From assembly GCA_028822845.1 (NCBI GenBank), contig JAPKCS010000016.1:1-43837 (forward strand): a stretch of DNA of 43,837 nt, read 5' to 3'. Positions 24,001-31,317 of the stretch are shown here, piece after piece (within the stretch, counting starts at the first letter, position 1; each line of letters begins with the position of its first letter). The DNA comes from Candidatus Poseidoniaceae archaeon (GTDB lineage Archaea; Thermoplasmatota; Poseidoniia; Poseidoniales; Poseidoniaceae). The notes below the pieces were generated by a model. It worked only from the letters and a program-made list of their open reading frames with translations, had not been told where the DNA came from and searched no databases. A program made the translations under genes and the position numbers.

Positions 24001-24624
24001 TTGTGAGAGGTATGTGTCGGTGTTTGTACCCCATTCATTTGTTGTCGTCCATTGTGATAGATCATCACAATTGAAGTAGTGCGATGCCACTGTGAAATGT
24101 CGGTTCTTTTGGTCATTGTTCGGATTGTCATCGATGATTGAAGAGGTCCCGATGACCTCAAGGGTATGGTTTCCTGAATACATCGGGGTAAATGTAAACC
24201 CAATGGTGTTTGAATTCCCGCCACCCAACGATGTCATTTGCTGTGTGATGTTGATCATCTCGAATTGTTGGTATTCATTATGCAACACCTTCAATGTGAC
24301 ATCGATGGTACCCGAAGCGGCCGTACCCCCGTTGCTCAAGGTGACCTCGGCATAGATGGGCACTTCGACGACGGCATCGATGACGTAGAGGTTGGCTGGA
24401 CGATTAAAACCCGGAATTGGGTGGTTGGATGAGAACATTCGGTAGCGACCCTCGTCAACCCCAGTTGTGTAGGAAAAAGAAACATTGGTCACCGATATGT
24501 CCACGCCTGTCGCTCTGGCTCCTGCATGGTGGACCGAGGGGGCATCATCTGCGGCTGGGATCATTGGTGTGACCGAACCCAAAAGAAAGAGGACGACCAA
24601 AACAATTGCCGGGCTACGAAACAT
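21061..24624 (-). CDS. Giant cell-surface protein with NEW3/CARDB-like repeats and SHOCT-like tail
   Basis: 1187 residues from ATG 24624, which opens a signal peptide (MFRSPAIVLVVLFLLGSV). ATG 24672, seven bases after the upstream stop, is the alternative. A CARDB-like sandwich (about 40-180) is followed by a jelly-roll/MAM-like segment (about 185-355, with CDDLSQWTTTNEWG and GFWLDDIVIMYD). At least five repeats of the NEW3 type follow (VQNIGDATDVFDLTIDESGL, EIVNNGNGPVEADVVPLNLP, NIGNAIDDSILVRV). A membrane span (about 1080-1100, GGLAAFLGFLLLMVLMLRN) leads to a cytoplasmic tail ending GWSMEQWTHYGQQYLDQ, a SHOCT-like short helix motif. It is probably an adhesin or stalk. It occupies the same strand as the smaller membrane protein upstream. 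Confidence 0.75.
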   Translation of the reverse strand: MFRSPAIVLVVLFLLGSVTPMIPAADDAPSVHHAGARATGVDISVTNVSFSYTTGVDEGRYRMFSSNHPIPGFNRPANLYVIDAVVEVPIYAEVTLSNGGTAASGTIDVTLKVLHNEYQQFEMINITQQMTSLGGGNSNTIGFTFTPMYSGNHTLEVIGTSSIIDDNPNNDQKNRHFTVASHYFNCDDLSQWTTTNEWGTNTDTYLSQGSACHVGNGETSTYSASTTSVLETPAFDMSDAVQNPLRTNGMSFWYTGSTPAGDSLKVYVQNAAGANTEMATLSGTVDQAFIDGANWQTFSVNHQGATSPLIPTPQSGLSPSTKFRFVMSTDAVGNDIGFWLDDIVIMYDQKVKATEYAFTSTGVSTTGSLPDEWGAVSVSLTNSGNISDYVLPSLIGLPTDWDVYFSHPSGVSINDQTGILLAPGESKNIQVKIKPDANASTGFEQMTFLGTSSQHATVNTTLAVQYQVLPDREPLIIQPDNRPTCPPGYTCSFDVEVQNIGDATDVFDLTIDESGLPTGWNVQLAWTQSSSILVRPDAPVMVAITMSVAPSAIPDTIGSFTLHAQSQNNSAKSHHLPISVSASMISEAYVGMTIMQANQEWLVNAGETIIVDFTIWNNATRQDIFTMEVAHGSLGMWTVEQPTRPDAVINPGASTTFSVKITAPTTGQAGDKAPEVTPSITSKRSGMTITGDSFSGIEVRTISDLSITIVDAPTKLRPGTATMILLEIVNNGNGPVEADVVPLNLPSGWSSWMKVNGDNATNPVELSAPYDLQNNATIAIYIHVPSKEAAGEIHSITMSVTNADGHEDANSEDNIVIIDTITASVRIPSLSGSLGSKSAMVGGTVNVNATLTNIGNAIDDSILVRVSYSASPPNSGILAFFTTGMGGGAKSLDEHLSLMLGPNQSTTLNVDLILPETLIINTRIVVTFEVIAGFDSEMNPYELQYESLIIVDQQRSVGAVLSASTNQTQTTGVGVPFFVNITSLSSQHEDVLLYATTPEDWQMVCNGVLIEGDGQNLSFSPGHLTPQLTDVPCTLHRLGGPLEGRISFLIATTDGTITWQDSQVIGFSERPQDSASLSVETMAGGLAAFLGFLLLMVLMLRNRSPEEEMETAMEKEFPLLLASAGPPVSTGPPVSAGQNTHHVQEPHSENMVSIEPPLPPTGLPVGWSMEQWTHYGQQYLDQNEGQP

Positions 24625-24679
24625 GGGGCTCGTGTTCGTACACCGCTTCAAGGTATATGAGGAAACTGGCATTTCAGAT

Positions 24680-25534
24680 TTATGAAGTCTTTTCGCCATC
24701 GATGGCTTCGTTGACTTCTCGTTCTGCATCAGCAATTTTGATCGCATCTCGCTTTTCTTTTGCGTTCGCAGCGAAGTACACCGTGAACGATGGGACAAGC
24801 ACCATGGAAAAGCAACCAACGACAGCAGCGAGGGCCCAGAGGAATTCAGTAGCCGCATCAATTGTAAACGGCTTAATGGAATCAAACGCCTCGTTAACGG
24901 TGGTGATCGTCATTGCAGGGGCGGTCGATCTGTTGCCATTTTCGACGATTTCGATTCGGATGAGGGAAGGTGAGTGTTCATACTCGATCGCGTCTTGAGC
25001 TTTGTCAAGCGCAGCACCAGGGTTTTTCGCGTAGACTGTGCCGTTTGATCTTCGTGCTGGGTCGGTGCTGGTCAATGCGAGGACACTGATTTCGCCACCG
25101 TCTTCAGCCAACACCGCGTGCGTGGTGTTTTTCTGACACGACTCTCGGCAACTGAACCCGTCGGCACCTACGACGCCAAGGGAACGGTGACTGTACAAAC
25201 CCGCTCCGTTTGATAATTTTACTTCGGCGCCGTTGGACAACTCCGTGGCGGTGAGGTTGACCCAGGTGAGGTTGGTTCCATCCGCTGGTATTGACCATGT
25301 CCAAGTCGTTTGATTAAGTTCCTCTTGATAGATCCGCACAGGTTCATCTTGAGCATGCACGGTCGTTGTTGCGTCGGTCTCATAGAGGTAATAAGACGGG
25401 GATACTGTTGCACCGTAAACGGCGTACGAGAGCATGAAAATCAACGTAAAGGAAAGCCCCAACAAGGTCCGCAACAAGTTGGGATTTTGAGCCAATGCCT
25501 TTCTCATCACTTTGTCGAGGGCAGTGCCCTTCAT
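24680..25534 (-). CDS. Membrane protein with one extracellular domain and two spans
   Basis: 284 residues from ATG 25534; a longer frame starts at 25603 but reads into the divergent promoter. The N-terminal span LLGLSFTLIFMLSYAVYGA is followed by an outside domain (about 45-215) rich in Thr/Asn with a CRESC pair and the strands RIYQEELNQTTWTWSIPADG and LTWVNLTATEL. A second span, FLWALAAVVGCFSMVLVPSF, leads to a basic and then acidic cytoplasmic tail (AKEKRDAIKIADAEREV). Family not recognised. It lies upstream of the giant surface gene and diverges from the ribosomal operon, so a role in the envelope is likely. Confidence 0.65.
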   Translation of the reverse strand: MKGTALDKVMRKALAQNPNLLRTLLGLSFTLIFMLSYAVYGATVSPSYYLYETDATTTVHAQDEPVRIYQEELNQTTWTWSIPADGTNLTWVNLTATELSNGAEVKLSNGAGLYSHRSLGVVGADGFSCRESCQKNTTHAVLAEDGGEISVLALTSTDPARRSNGTVYAKNPGAALDKAQDAIEYEHSPSLIRIEIVENGNRSTAPAMTITTVNEAFDSIKPFTIDAATEFLWALAAVVGCFSMVLVPSFTVYFAANAKEKRDAIKIADAEREVNEAIDGEKTS

Positions 25535-25612
25535 CAACCCTTGTCTATTGATTGAACCCTGATGAACAGGGCACAGGGCCGGAGTCCGCTGGTTGAATTT
25601 CACCCGCTCTCT

Positions 25613-25620
25613 TCATATAG
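25613..25620 (+). promoter_or_regulatory. Probable TATA element of the rps19e operon
   Basis: TCATATAG lies about 40 bases before the S19e ATG in the 121-base gap between divergent starts. A start of transcription near 25643 would give a short leader. No second obvious AT-rich box is seen for the divergent membrane protein, so it might be shared. Confidence 0.4.
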
Positions 25621-25655
25621 GGGCGTAAGGTCGGCAAATTGCTTGGTGTTTTGTC

Positions 25656-26147
25656 ATGACGACTCTCTATGATATCCCCGCAGAAATGTTGAACCCTGCT
25701 CTTGCTGCCCGCTTGGCTACAGAAAAGGCTGTTGAAACTCCTGATTGGGCAGAATTTGTGAAAACTGGTGTCTCTCGAGAACGCCCTCCAAGCCAAGATA
25801 ACTGGTGGTTCCTACGATCCGCTGCAATCATGCGCAAGCTCGCCCGTGAAGGACCAATGGGCGTTACTCACCTCTCTCAAGCCTACGGCGGACGAAAGGA
25901 CAACGGTGCTGCACCAAACACTCCTGGCGTTGCATCCCGCCACATCATCCGCACTGCCCTTCAACAACTCGAAGCCTCAGGCCTTGTTGAGAAAGTACCA
26001 ACACGCACAGTTGAGACTGAAGAAGGACCGGTCCAACTTTACGCTGGACGACGCATTACAGCCGCTGGACACAAGATGATCGACGCAGTCGCTCATGAAT
26101 GCCGCCCAGCTGCAGAAGAGAACTACCCAGGACTTTCCAAGTACTGA
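25656..26147 (+). CDS. rps19e: 30S ribosomal protein S19e
   Basis: 163 residues. The start TLYDIPAEMLNPALAARLA and the core DNWWFLRSAAIMRKLAREGP, GVTHLSQAYGGRKDNGAAPN and SRHIIRTALQQLEASGLVEK match archaeal and eukaryotic S19e, absent from bacteria. It is part of the small-subunit head. First gene of a plus-strand operon with PDCD5, L39e, L31e and S17e, an arrangement seen in many euryarchaea. Confidence 0.96.
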   Translation: MTTLYDIPAEMLNPALAARLATEKAVETPDWAEFVKTGVSRERPPSQDNWWFLRSAAIMRKLAREGPMGVTHLSQAYGGRKDNGAAPNTPGVASRHIIRTALQQLEASGLVEKVPTRTVETEEGPVQLYAGRRITAAGHKMIDAVAHECRPAAEENYPGLSKY

Positions 26148-26172
26148 AGAGGACGTGAAGAGGGTGGTTAGC

Positions 26173-26532
26173 ATGTCGACATCTCAAGATGACGAACTCA
26201 ACATGCTTCGCGAACAACGTCGCGCTGCACTTCAACAACAACTCGAAGCCCAAGCCTCTCAACAGGCAGATGCTGAAGTTCAACAACAACAAGCACAGAT
26301 GGAAGCAGCACAACTTGACGGTGCCATGCGAAACCTCCTGAGCAACGATGCCCGCTCCCGCTTGGCAACCCTCAGCCTTGCTACACCAGCACGGGCTGCC
26401 ACAATCAAGAACTCAATCGTCCAACTCCACCAACAGGGCAAATTCACCGCCCCAATGTCCGATGATCAACTCAAGCAGTTGCTCAGCACACAATCCAAGA
26501 GCCGCCGTAGTGCGTCCATCCGAAGAATCTGA
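26173..26532 (+). CDS. PDCD5-family DNA-binding protein
   Basis: 119 residues from ATG 26173, preceded by GGTGG. The N-terminal Gln-rich helix ([22 protein letters not shown]) and the three-helix core with [20 protein letters not shown], and [15 protein letters not shown], are the PDCD5/TFAR19 pattern. Its neighbour in archaea is normally rps19e, as here. It is a nucleic-acid-binding or ribosome-associated protein of uncertain role. The spacer to L39e is 14 bases. Confidence 0.93.
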   Translation: MSTSQDDELNMLREQRRAALQQQLEAQASQQADAEVQQQQAQMEAAQLDGAMRNLLSNDARSRLATLSLATPARAATIKNSIVQLHQQGKFTAPMSDDQLKQLLSTQSKSRRSASIRRI

Positions 26533-26546
26533 AAGGGTGCTCGAAT

Positions 26547-26702
26547 ATGTCAAGAAATAAACCAGCCGCAAAAAAAATCCGCCTGATGAAGGTGGGCAAG
26601 CAGAATAGGCGTGTCCCAGTTTGGGTCATGCTAAAGACCGACCGAAACACTGTGTCCCATCCTAAGAGACACCACTGGCGCCGTAGTAAGCTCCAACGAT
26701 GA
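26547..26702 (+). CDS. rpl39e: 50S ribosomal protein L39e
   Basis: 51 residues, very basic: [20 protein letters not shown], then [13 protein letters not shown] and a basic end [14 protein letters not shown]. This is the complete L39e pattern (the RRVP.WV..KT and RRHWRR-like end). It lies at the inner mouth of the exit tunnel. It is short and sits between PDCD5 and L31e, the conserved archaeal order. Confidence 0.96.
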   Translation: MSRNKPAAKKIRLMKVGKQNRRVPVWVMLKTDRNTVSHPKRHHWRRSKLQR

Positions 26703-26713
26703 GGTGAAGAGAT

Positions 26714-26989
26714 ATGGTAAGAGCAAATCAATCAGAACTTACAGTCCCACTCCGTATGGCATGGGCCATCACCCGATACAAGCGTGCACCTCGTGCAATG
26801 CAAATCATTCGTGAACACGTCATCCAGCATCTCAAGGTGCGCGAAGACGAAGAAGTATGGATCGATCCATCCGTCAACGAACACATCTGGGCTCGAGGAA
26901 TCGAAAATCCACCTCGAAAGATTCGACTCCAAGTGACACGTCACGACGAACCGGACATTCCAATCGAAGTCAAATTATACACGGAGTGA
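26714..26989 (+). CDS. rpl31e: 50S ribosomal protein L31e
   Basis: 91 residues. ELTVPLRMAWAITRYKRAPRA, then AMQIIREHVIQHLKV, VWIDPSVNEHIWARGIENPP and RKIRLQVTRH match L31e throughout. It surrounds the exit tunnel and contributes to the SRP docking area, a notable coincidence with the SRP RNA gene in the same window. In many archaea aIF6 follows; here S17e follows, so the operon has been rearranged. Confidence 0.95.
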   Translation: MVRANQSELTVPLRMAWAITRYKRAPRAMQIIREHVIQHLKVREDEEVWIDPSVNEHIWARGIENPPRKIRLQVTRHDEPDIPIEVKLYTE

Positions 26990-26995
26990 TTATTT

Positions 26996-27187
26996 ATGGG
27001 AAATATTCGACCAAGTTTTATCAAAATCCGAGCCATCCATCTAGTTGAAGATCACGGTGAGAAATTCACTGACGACTTTGATCACAACAAGAAAATGGTT
27101 GTTCTTTTGACCGACGTTACTTCCAAGAAACTGCGCAACTGGATTGCTGGCTACGTAACCACATACCGACAGCGCCGAGTTGACTGA
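26996..27187 (+). CDS. rps17e: 30S ribosomal protein S17e
   Basis: 63 residues. MGNIRPSFIKIRAIHLVEDH starts like archaeal S17e (MGxIRxxFIKxxAxxLxE), and KFTDDFDHNKKMV and SKKLRNWIAGYVT complete the pattern. It is of normal archaeal length, shorter than the eukaryotic protein. The spacing to L31e is six bases. Confidence 0.93.
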   Translation: MGNIRPSFIKIRAIHLVEDHGEKFTDDFDHNKKMVVLLTDVTSKKLRNWIAGYVTTYRQRRVD

Positions 27188-27203
27188 GCAGAGGGGCTTC
27201 CAC

Positions 27204-27434
27204 ATGGCACTGCGGGTCAAATGGGACCGCACGCCGGTGTCCGTACATCACGACAACAAGCTTGTTCTCGAGGGTCTCATCCTTCATCTTCGCAATAAGC
27301 ATGGGTTGCGTCGCCGATCAATTGTCATGGAAGACCGTGAAGAAGGACCGGGTTTTCTGTTCTTTCTGTACCAACCATGCGACCCGGCCTGGATCACCGA
27401 ATTTGATGTGAATCAAGTTCCTGAAGGAGCGTGA
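27204..27434 (+). CDS. Small conserved-context protein of unknown function
   Basis: 76 residues from ATG 27204, preceded by GAGGGG. Basic first half (ALRVKWDRTPVSVHHDNKLV, LHLRNKHGLRRRSIVMED) and a hydrophobic, aromatic second half (GFLFFLYQPCDPAWITEF). No family recognised. It sits between S17e and TrmJ with gaps of 16 and 4 bases, clearly inside the translation operon, so a role in ribosome or tRNA biology is a reasonable guess. Confidence 0.65.
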   Translation: MALRVKWDRTPVSVHHDNKLVLEGLILHLRNKHGLRRRSIVMEDREEGPGFLFFLYQPCDPAWITEFDVNQVPEGA

Positions 27435-27438
27435 GCCC

Positions 27439-28275
27439 ATGGGTGATCGCAGCAATATCCCGCTCCCAACTTCACCCTATAGGCTGTCAATTGTTTTGAT
27501 TGGCGTCTCCCATCCTGGGAATCTTGGCGCAGTGTGTCGTTCGATGCTGAACTATGGCTTTGTTGGCCTAAAACTCGTCAACCCTCAATGCCTCCCAGAT
27601 GACATCGAAGCTCGAAACAGGGCCAAACATGCTGGACGGGTCCTCGATGGTTGCACCATCCACGAAACACTCGAGGATGCAACAGCAGGTGCTTCTGTGG
27701 TCATTGGAAGTTCTGGTAAAAGAGAAATCGGTGCAAAAACAAATTTCCGTCATTTTGTCTATCCTTGGGAAATGGCAGAACGCCTTTCAACCTTCGACGG
27801 GGATGTGTGCCTCGTCTTTGGCGAAGAAGGCAAAGGCATGTCAACAGAAGACCTTGGAAAGTGCGATTATCTGGTCACCCTTCCTACCTGGGAAGGTTAT
27901 CCAATCGCCAATTTATCGCATGCAGTCAACACCTGTGTGTATGAGTTGCATCGCTCCCGCGTTCGTTCGAACCAGGGAGCCGAGCCCGGAATCCCTGATG
28001 TTGTTCCATTGGAGCGCTCAATCCGACCAGAACTCAAGCACGTTTTGAAAAAAACCGTTCGAGAACTTGCAGATGCTTTGCCTGGCAATGATGAACGGAG
28101 GCAAAGCTTCGGTCAATCCCTTACCCGTTCGATCATGCGTTCGATGCCGACTCAAGGTGAAGCGACAAGGATGATTGGTGGTCTTTTAGATGCCACAACG
28201 GCCATACAATATGTGCAAGGGAATGAAGCCTGGCGCAGTCAACGTCGTCGAAAGATGAGCCGAGAAGAAGAATAA
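27439..28275 (+). CDS. trmJ: SpoU/TrmJ-type RNA 2'-O-methyltransferase
   Basis: 278 residues. The SPOUT motifs are present: SHPGNLGAVCRSMLNYGF (motif 1, with the catalytic Arg), DVCLVFGEEGKGMSTEDLGK (motif 2, cofactor knot) and PIANLSHAVNTCVYELHR (motif 3). The helical C-terminal extension after residue 175 is typical of TrmJ, which methylates position 32 of tRNA with S-adenosylmethionine. An rRNA substrate cannot be excluded. Last gene of the translation operon; its stop is six bases from the convergent queD stop. Confidence 0.85.
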   Translation: MGDRSNIPLPTSPYRLSIVLIGVSHPGNLGAVCRSMLNYGFVGLKLVNPQCLPDDIEARNRAKHAGRVLDGCTIHETLEDATAGASVVIGSSGKREIGAKTNFRHFVYPWEMAERLSTFDGDVCLVFGEEGKGMSTEDLGKCDYLVTLPTWEGYPIANLSHAVNTCVYELHRSRVRSNQGAEPGIPDVVPLERSIRPELKHVLKKTVRELADALPGNDERRQSFGQSLTRSIMRSMPTQGEATRMIGGLLDATTAIQYVQGNEAWRSQRRRKMSREEE

Positions 28276-28281
28276 AGCGGT

Positions 28282-28731
28282 TCAGGCATGCCATGAAGCA
28301 ACGCTCTTGGGTGTTTCGCGTACGTGCATGGCCACCAACTTCAGTTTATTTCCGTACGCCGACACGATGTGAGGCTCGACTTGGTCAAACGCCCACTTCG
28401 CTAAATTCTCAGCAGTCGGGATGAACGGAACCACAACGGTACGATGGCCCTCCGGCATGCATTCTAAAGCACGCAATGCCTCAGTGTCGCCTTCGTAAAC
28501 CACGAATGCATGGTCGACAATATCGTGTATGTGGACGGTGAGAATGTGACTGACATCTGAAAAATCCATCAACATTCCTTCTTCAGACACACCGCTTTCT
28601 TCAACTACATCGCCTTCGATCTCGGCTTCGAACCTATATCGATGACCGTGCATATGACGGCATTTGCTTTTGTGATTAGGGACCCTGTGCCCGGTATCGG
28701 TTTCTACATAGCGCTTTATTTTGGTTGTCAT
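28282..28731 (-). CDS. queD: 6-carboxytetrahydropterin synthase-like QueD
   Basis: 149 residues. The zinc and catalytic motif SKCRHMHGHRYRFE (Cys24, His28, His30) with GHRVPNH (His15) matches QueD/PTPS. MDFSDVSHIL and PTAENLAKWAFDQV follow the family pattern, and the terminal HVRETPKSVASW holds the conserved Glu. It converts dihydroneopterin triphosphate to 6-carboxytetrahydropterin, the second step to preQ0. It is the last gene of the minus-strand operon and overlaps the queC-msrB stop by four bases (ATGA). Confidence 0.93.
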   Translation of the reverse strand: MTTKIKRYVETDTGHRVPNHKSKCRHMHGHRYRFEAEIEGDVVEESGVSEEGMLMDFSDVSHILTVHIHDIVDHAFVVYEGDTEALRALECMPEGHRTVVVPFIPTAENLAKWAFDQVEPHIVSAYGNKLKLVAMHVRETPKSVASWHA

Positions 28732-29882
28732 TCTTCCATCTCCTCAAAGTTGATCGATGCTGAATTGATGCAATACCGTTGACCGCCGTGTTCCCTCGGG
28801 CCATCTTCGAAAACATGGCCAAGGTGAGCGTCACATTTGGAACATCTGACTTCGGTTCGAACCATGCCATATGTACGGTCTTCAATGTGGTCAATCGCAG
28901 CCCTCCGATCTTCAGAATGGAACGAAGGCCAGCCGCAACCGGAATCAAACTTCATTTTTGAACTAAAGAGAAGATGATCACAGCAAACACAGGTGTAGCG
29001 ACCCTTTCGCTTCTCATCCCAATACATGCCGGTAAAGGCCTGTTCTGTACCGCTTAAGCGACTGACTTGGTATTGCAGTTCGGAGAGCTTCTCTTTGTAA
29101 TACGCGTCCTTGTGAGCACGCTCTGTCGCCAATGCTGCTTCAAGCACAACCGTCCATGGTTCGACATACTCGATTGGATCAACCAAATCAAGGGCATGGA
29201 AGGCGAGAATGCGTTCGACATCTGAACCACTTCGTCCAGAACTCCGGCCGTCGCTGTCTGGATTGTATGAGGTGATCGTGTTTTCAAAAATCCGATCAAA
29301 ATTGAGTCCTAAAGAATCGGCTGCATTCAAAGCATCTTTCAAAATTGAGGTTTTGTCGCCATCGAGGTACGGCAGCGTGAACCCAACCTTGTCGCTGTCC
29401 CAGTTTCCAATCATGAATGCGTGTTCAAGTGCGGTGTAGAATTCTGGTCGGCAATCTGGATAAATCTCATGGTCGCCTGAATGGACGCCAAGTGCGATAG
29501 AGACCTTTGTTCCCTCTCTGATCGATACAGACAACGCATATCCATAGAGAATGGATGCAAATATAGCGTTTCGATTCGGAACCACTGTGGCTTTCATTTG
29601 TTCTTCCTCATAGTGCCCTTCCGGTACTTCTGAACCGCCCTCTAACAATGCCGATTCAAAGAGGTTCATGGCACTCGAAAGATCCACAATTTCATGGTCG
29701 ACATCGTGCCCTTTTGATTGGAGATAAGCAATGTTTTTTGTTGCTCTGTCAAGTTCTATGCTGTGCTTTTGACCATAGAGGTATGAGACGCAACTGACCT
29801 TGCAACCATCAGCTAAGAGTCGGAGCAACACCGATGTTGAGTCCATACCACCCGAGAGAGCCATAACGGCACGTTTGGACAT
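28728..29882 (-). CDS. queC: QueC-MsrB fusion: 7-cyano-7-deazaguanine synthase joined to methionine-R-sulfoxide reductase
   Basis: 384 residues from ATG 29882, which shares a base with the queE stop. Residues 1-255 are QueC: the PP-loop ALSGGMDSTSVLLRLLADG (8-26), VVPNRNAIFASILYGYAL and GVHSGDHEIYPDCRPEF. QueC normally has four zinc cysteines near its end (TCY then CGxCxxC); here these read TSY and SGRSGSD (positions 205 and 214-220), so none remains. Residues about 264-384 are MsrB: QVSRLSGTEQAFTGMYWDEK, zinc pairs Cys298/301 and Cys347/350, KFDSGCGWPSF, and catalytic Cys371 in RYCINSASI. The MsrB half looks complete. The N-half should make preQ0 from 7-carboxy-7-deazaguanine and ammonia with ATP, if the zinc loss is tolerated. 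A longer frame to 29981 overlaps queE and is not used. Confidence 0.9.
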   Translation of the reverse strand: MSKRAVMALSGGMDSTSVLLRLLADGCKVSCVSYLYGQKHSIELDRATKNIAYLQSKGHDVDHEIVDLSSAMNLFESALLEGGSEVPEGHYEEEQMKATVVPNRNAIFASILYGYALSVSIREGTKVSIALGVHSGDHEIYPDCRPEFYTALEHAFMIGNWDSDKVGFTLPYLDGDKTSILKDALNAADSLGLNFDRIFENTITSYNPDSDGRSSGRSGSDVERILAFHALDLVDPIEYVEPWTVVLEAALATERAHKDAYYKEKLSELQYQVSRLSGTEQAFTGMYWDEKRKGRYTCVCCDHLLFSSKMKFDSGCGWPSFHSEDRRAAIDHIEDRTYGMVRTEVRCSKCDAHLGHVFEDGPREHGGQRYCINSASINFEEMEE

Positions 29883-30544
29883 CAGTCCACACCCATCCAC
29901 TTGTGAGTCTGAAGGCTGAGTCGCCACGGGGGAGACATCTTGACGACCGTTTCGGTGTGTGAAAAATTTCTTCCGTTCCATTCAACAGATTCTTGGTCCA
30001 TGTAACATGGTTGAAGGAAGAGGTGTTTGAAGCCTTGTTGCAATTCGTTGTACATTGCTAAGTCTTGACCAAGATAAACGCACTTTAGTTCATCCCCGGT
30101 CCGCTGTCGAATCACAGCGTTTGGGTAGATTTGGTCTTTCGGTGAAACACAGATCCAATCCAACATTCCTTCCGGCACCTCGATGGTGCCGTTGGTCTCG
30201 ATGGACAGCGAATACCCTCTCGCTTTGAGCAATCGGTGCAAGGGCCACAAATCATTGAGCATTGGTTCGCCCCCGGTAAAAATAATTCTCTTGCACGGAA
30301 AGGCCATAACATCACCAAGGATATCCAAAGCAGTCTTTGTTTCATGGGTCAAGAAGTCAGTATCGCACCACTCGCACCGGAGGTTGCATTTTCCGAAGCG
30401 GATGAACACATGCGGGACACCGGCATGCATACCTTCGCCCTGAACAGAATGGAAGATTTCTACAATTTCATACTCTGTTGCCAGATCTGTAGGGTTGTCA
30501 ACCGGTAGGTCACCGGACAATGAACACGGCTCTATTGCTTGCAT
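29882..30544 (-). CDS. queE: 7-carboxy-7-deazaguanine synthase, radical SAM
   Basis: 220 residues. HSVQGEGMHAGVPHVFIRFG precedes the cluster motif CNLRCEWCDTDF (Cys53, Cys57, Cys60, spacing CX3CX2C), the QueE-type cluster-binding loop. IIFTGGEPMLN and LSIETNGT bind S-adenosylmethionine and substrate, and VSPKDQ follows. It converts 6-carboxytetrahydropterin to 7-carboxy-7-deazaguanine. The start is set by TGAGGTGATGCAATG, where TGA ends folE. Together with folE, queC and queD it provides preQ0 for archaeosine in tRNA. Confidence 0.94.
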   Translation of the reverse strand: MQAIEPCSLSGDLPVDNPTDLATEYEIVEIFHSVQGEGMHAGVPHVFIRFGKCNLRCEWCDTDFLTHETKTALDILGDVMAFPCKRIIFTGGEPMLNDLWPLHRLLKARGYSLSIETNGTIEVPEGMLDWICVSPKDQIYPNAVIRQRTGDELKCVYLGQDLAMYNELQQGFKHLFLQPCYMDQESVEWNGRNFSHTETVVKMSPPWRLSLQTHKWMGVD

Positions 30545-30553
30545 TGCATCACC

Positions 30554-31123
30554 TCAGAGGGGGCGTGCTTGAATCAACTGCATCAATTCTTGCCGTGCTT
30601 CTGGACGTTCAAAGAACACCCCGCGCATTGCCGAGGTGGTCATGATTGAATTTTGTTTCTTGACACCACGGCATCGCATGCATCCATGGGATGCTTCAAT
30701 GATAACTGCTGCACCAAGAGGCGATAAGTGCTTTTCCAGATCGTCTGCAATCCCTTTCGTGATCCGTTCTTGGTTTTGTAAACGGCGTGCATGGAGATCG
30801 ACAATTCGAGCTAATTTACTGATGCCAACAATGCGCTCAACCGGAATGTACCCGATGTGGGCGCGACCAGTGAAAGGTTGCAGATGATGTTCGCAGGTCG
30901 AATGAAATTCAATGTCCCTAAGCAAAACGATACCATCGTACCCTTCACCGTTAAATGTTGAATCTAGCAATTCACCTGCATCCATGTCATACCCTCCAAA
31001 AATCTCAGACCAGGAATCGATAACACGTTTTGGTGTGTTCAAAAGCCCTTCCCGTTTCGGATCGTTTTCAAGGTACCCAAGGAGGGTTGAGACTGCTTCT
31101 TCCGCTTCTGTTCGTGTGACCAT
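30554..31123 (-). CDS. folE: GTP cyclohydrolase I
   Basis: 189 residues, family-typical. FHSTCEHHLQPFTGRAHIGY (zinc ligands Cys77, His80), RIVDLHARRLQNQERIT, and HGCMRCRGV (third ligand Cys148) are canonical for bacterial-type FolE (GCYH-IA). It makes dihydroneopterin triphosphate from GTP, the entry step to preQ0. Many archaea instead use the MptA type, so this is a bacterial-type enzyme in an archaeal context. It follows the RHH gene by three bases. Confidence 0.95.
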   Translation of the reverse strand: MVTRTEAEEAVSTLLGYLENDPKREGLLNTPKRVIDSWSEIFGGYDMDAGELLDSTFNGEGYDGIVLLRDIEFHSTCEHHLQPFTGRAHIGYIPVERIVGISKLARIVDLHARRLQNQERITKGIADDLEKHLSPLGAAVIIEASHGCMRCRGVKKQNSIMTTSAMRGVFFERPEARQELMQLIQARPL

Positions 31124-31126
31124 TGT

Positions 31127-31294
31127 TTACACCTGCCTTCCATGCCGAGCATCGATTTCATCGAGCTGGTCTAATAATTTCCGACATGCAGTCCGTACAG
31201 CATCTGCCAAACTGACAAATTTATGATCATCTCCGACATGCTTGCGCAGGTCTTCGACCAATTCTGCCGGCATATCAAGAGAAATTTTGGGCAT
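31127..31294 (-). CDS. Ribbon-helix-helix (CopG-like) protein heading the preQ0 operon
   Basis: 55 residues from ATG 31294. MPKISLDMPAELVEDLRKHV is the N-terminal ribbon and first helix; FVSLADAVRTACRKLLDQLDE is the second helix of an RHH DNA-binding fold. A TATA element 26 bases upstream puts transcription start at the ATG itself, so the mRNA is probably leaderless and the upstream ATG at 31312 is not used. As first gene before folE it is the obvious candidate autoregulator of the preQ0 pathway. Confidence 0.8.
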   Translation of the reverse strand: MPKISLDMPAELVEDLRKHVGDDHKFVSLADAVRTACRKLLDQLDEIDARHGRQV

Positions 31295-31317
31295 GATTCC
31301 GGCTCTAACCACTCACC

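Noticed and set aside
26272-26304. CAACAA-rich tract resembling a simple repeat
   Set aside because: It encodes the Gln-rich helix of the PDCD5-family protein and needs no other explanation.
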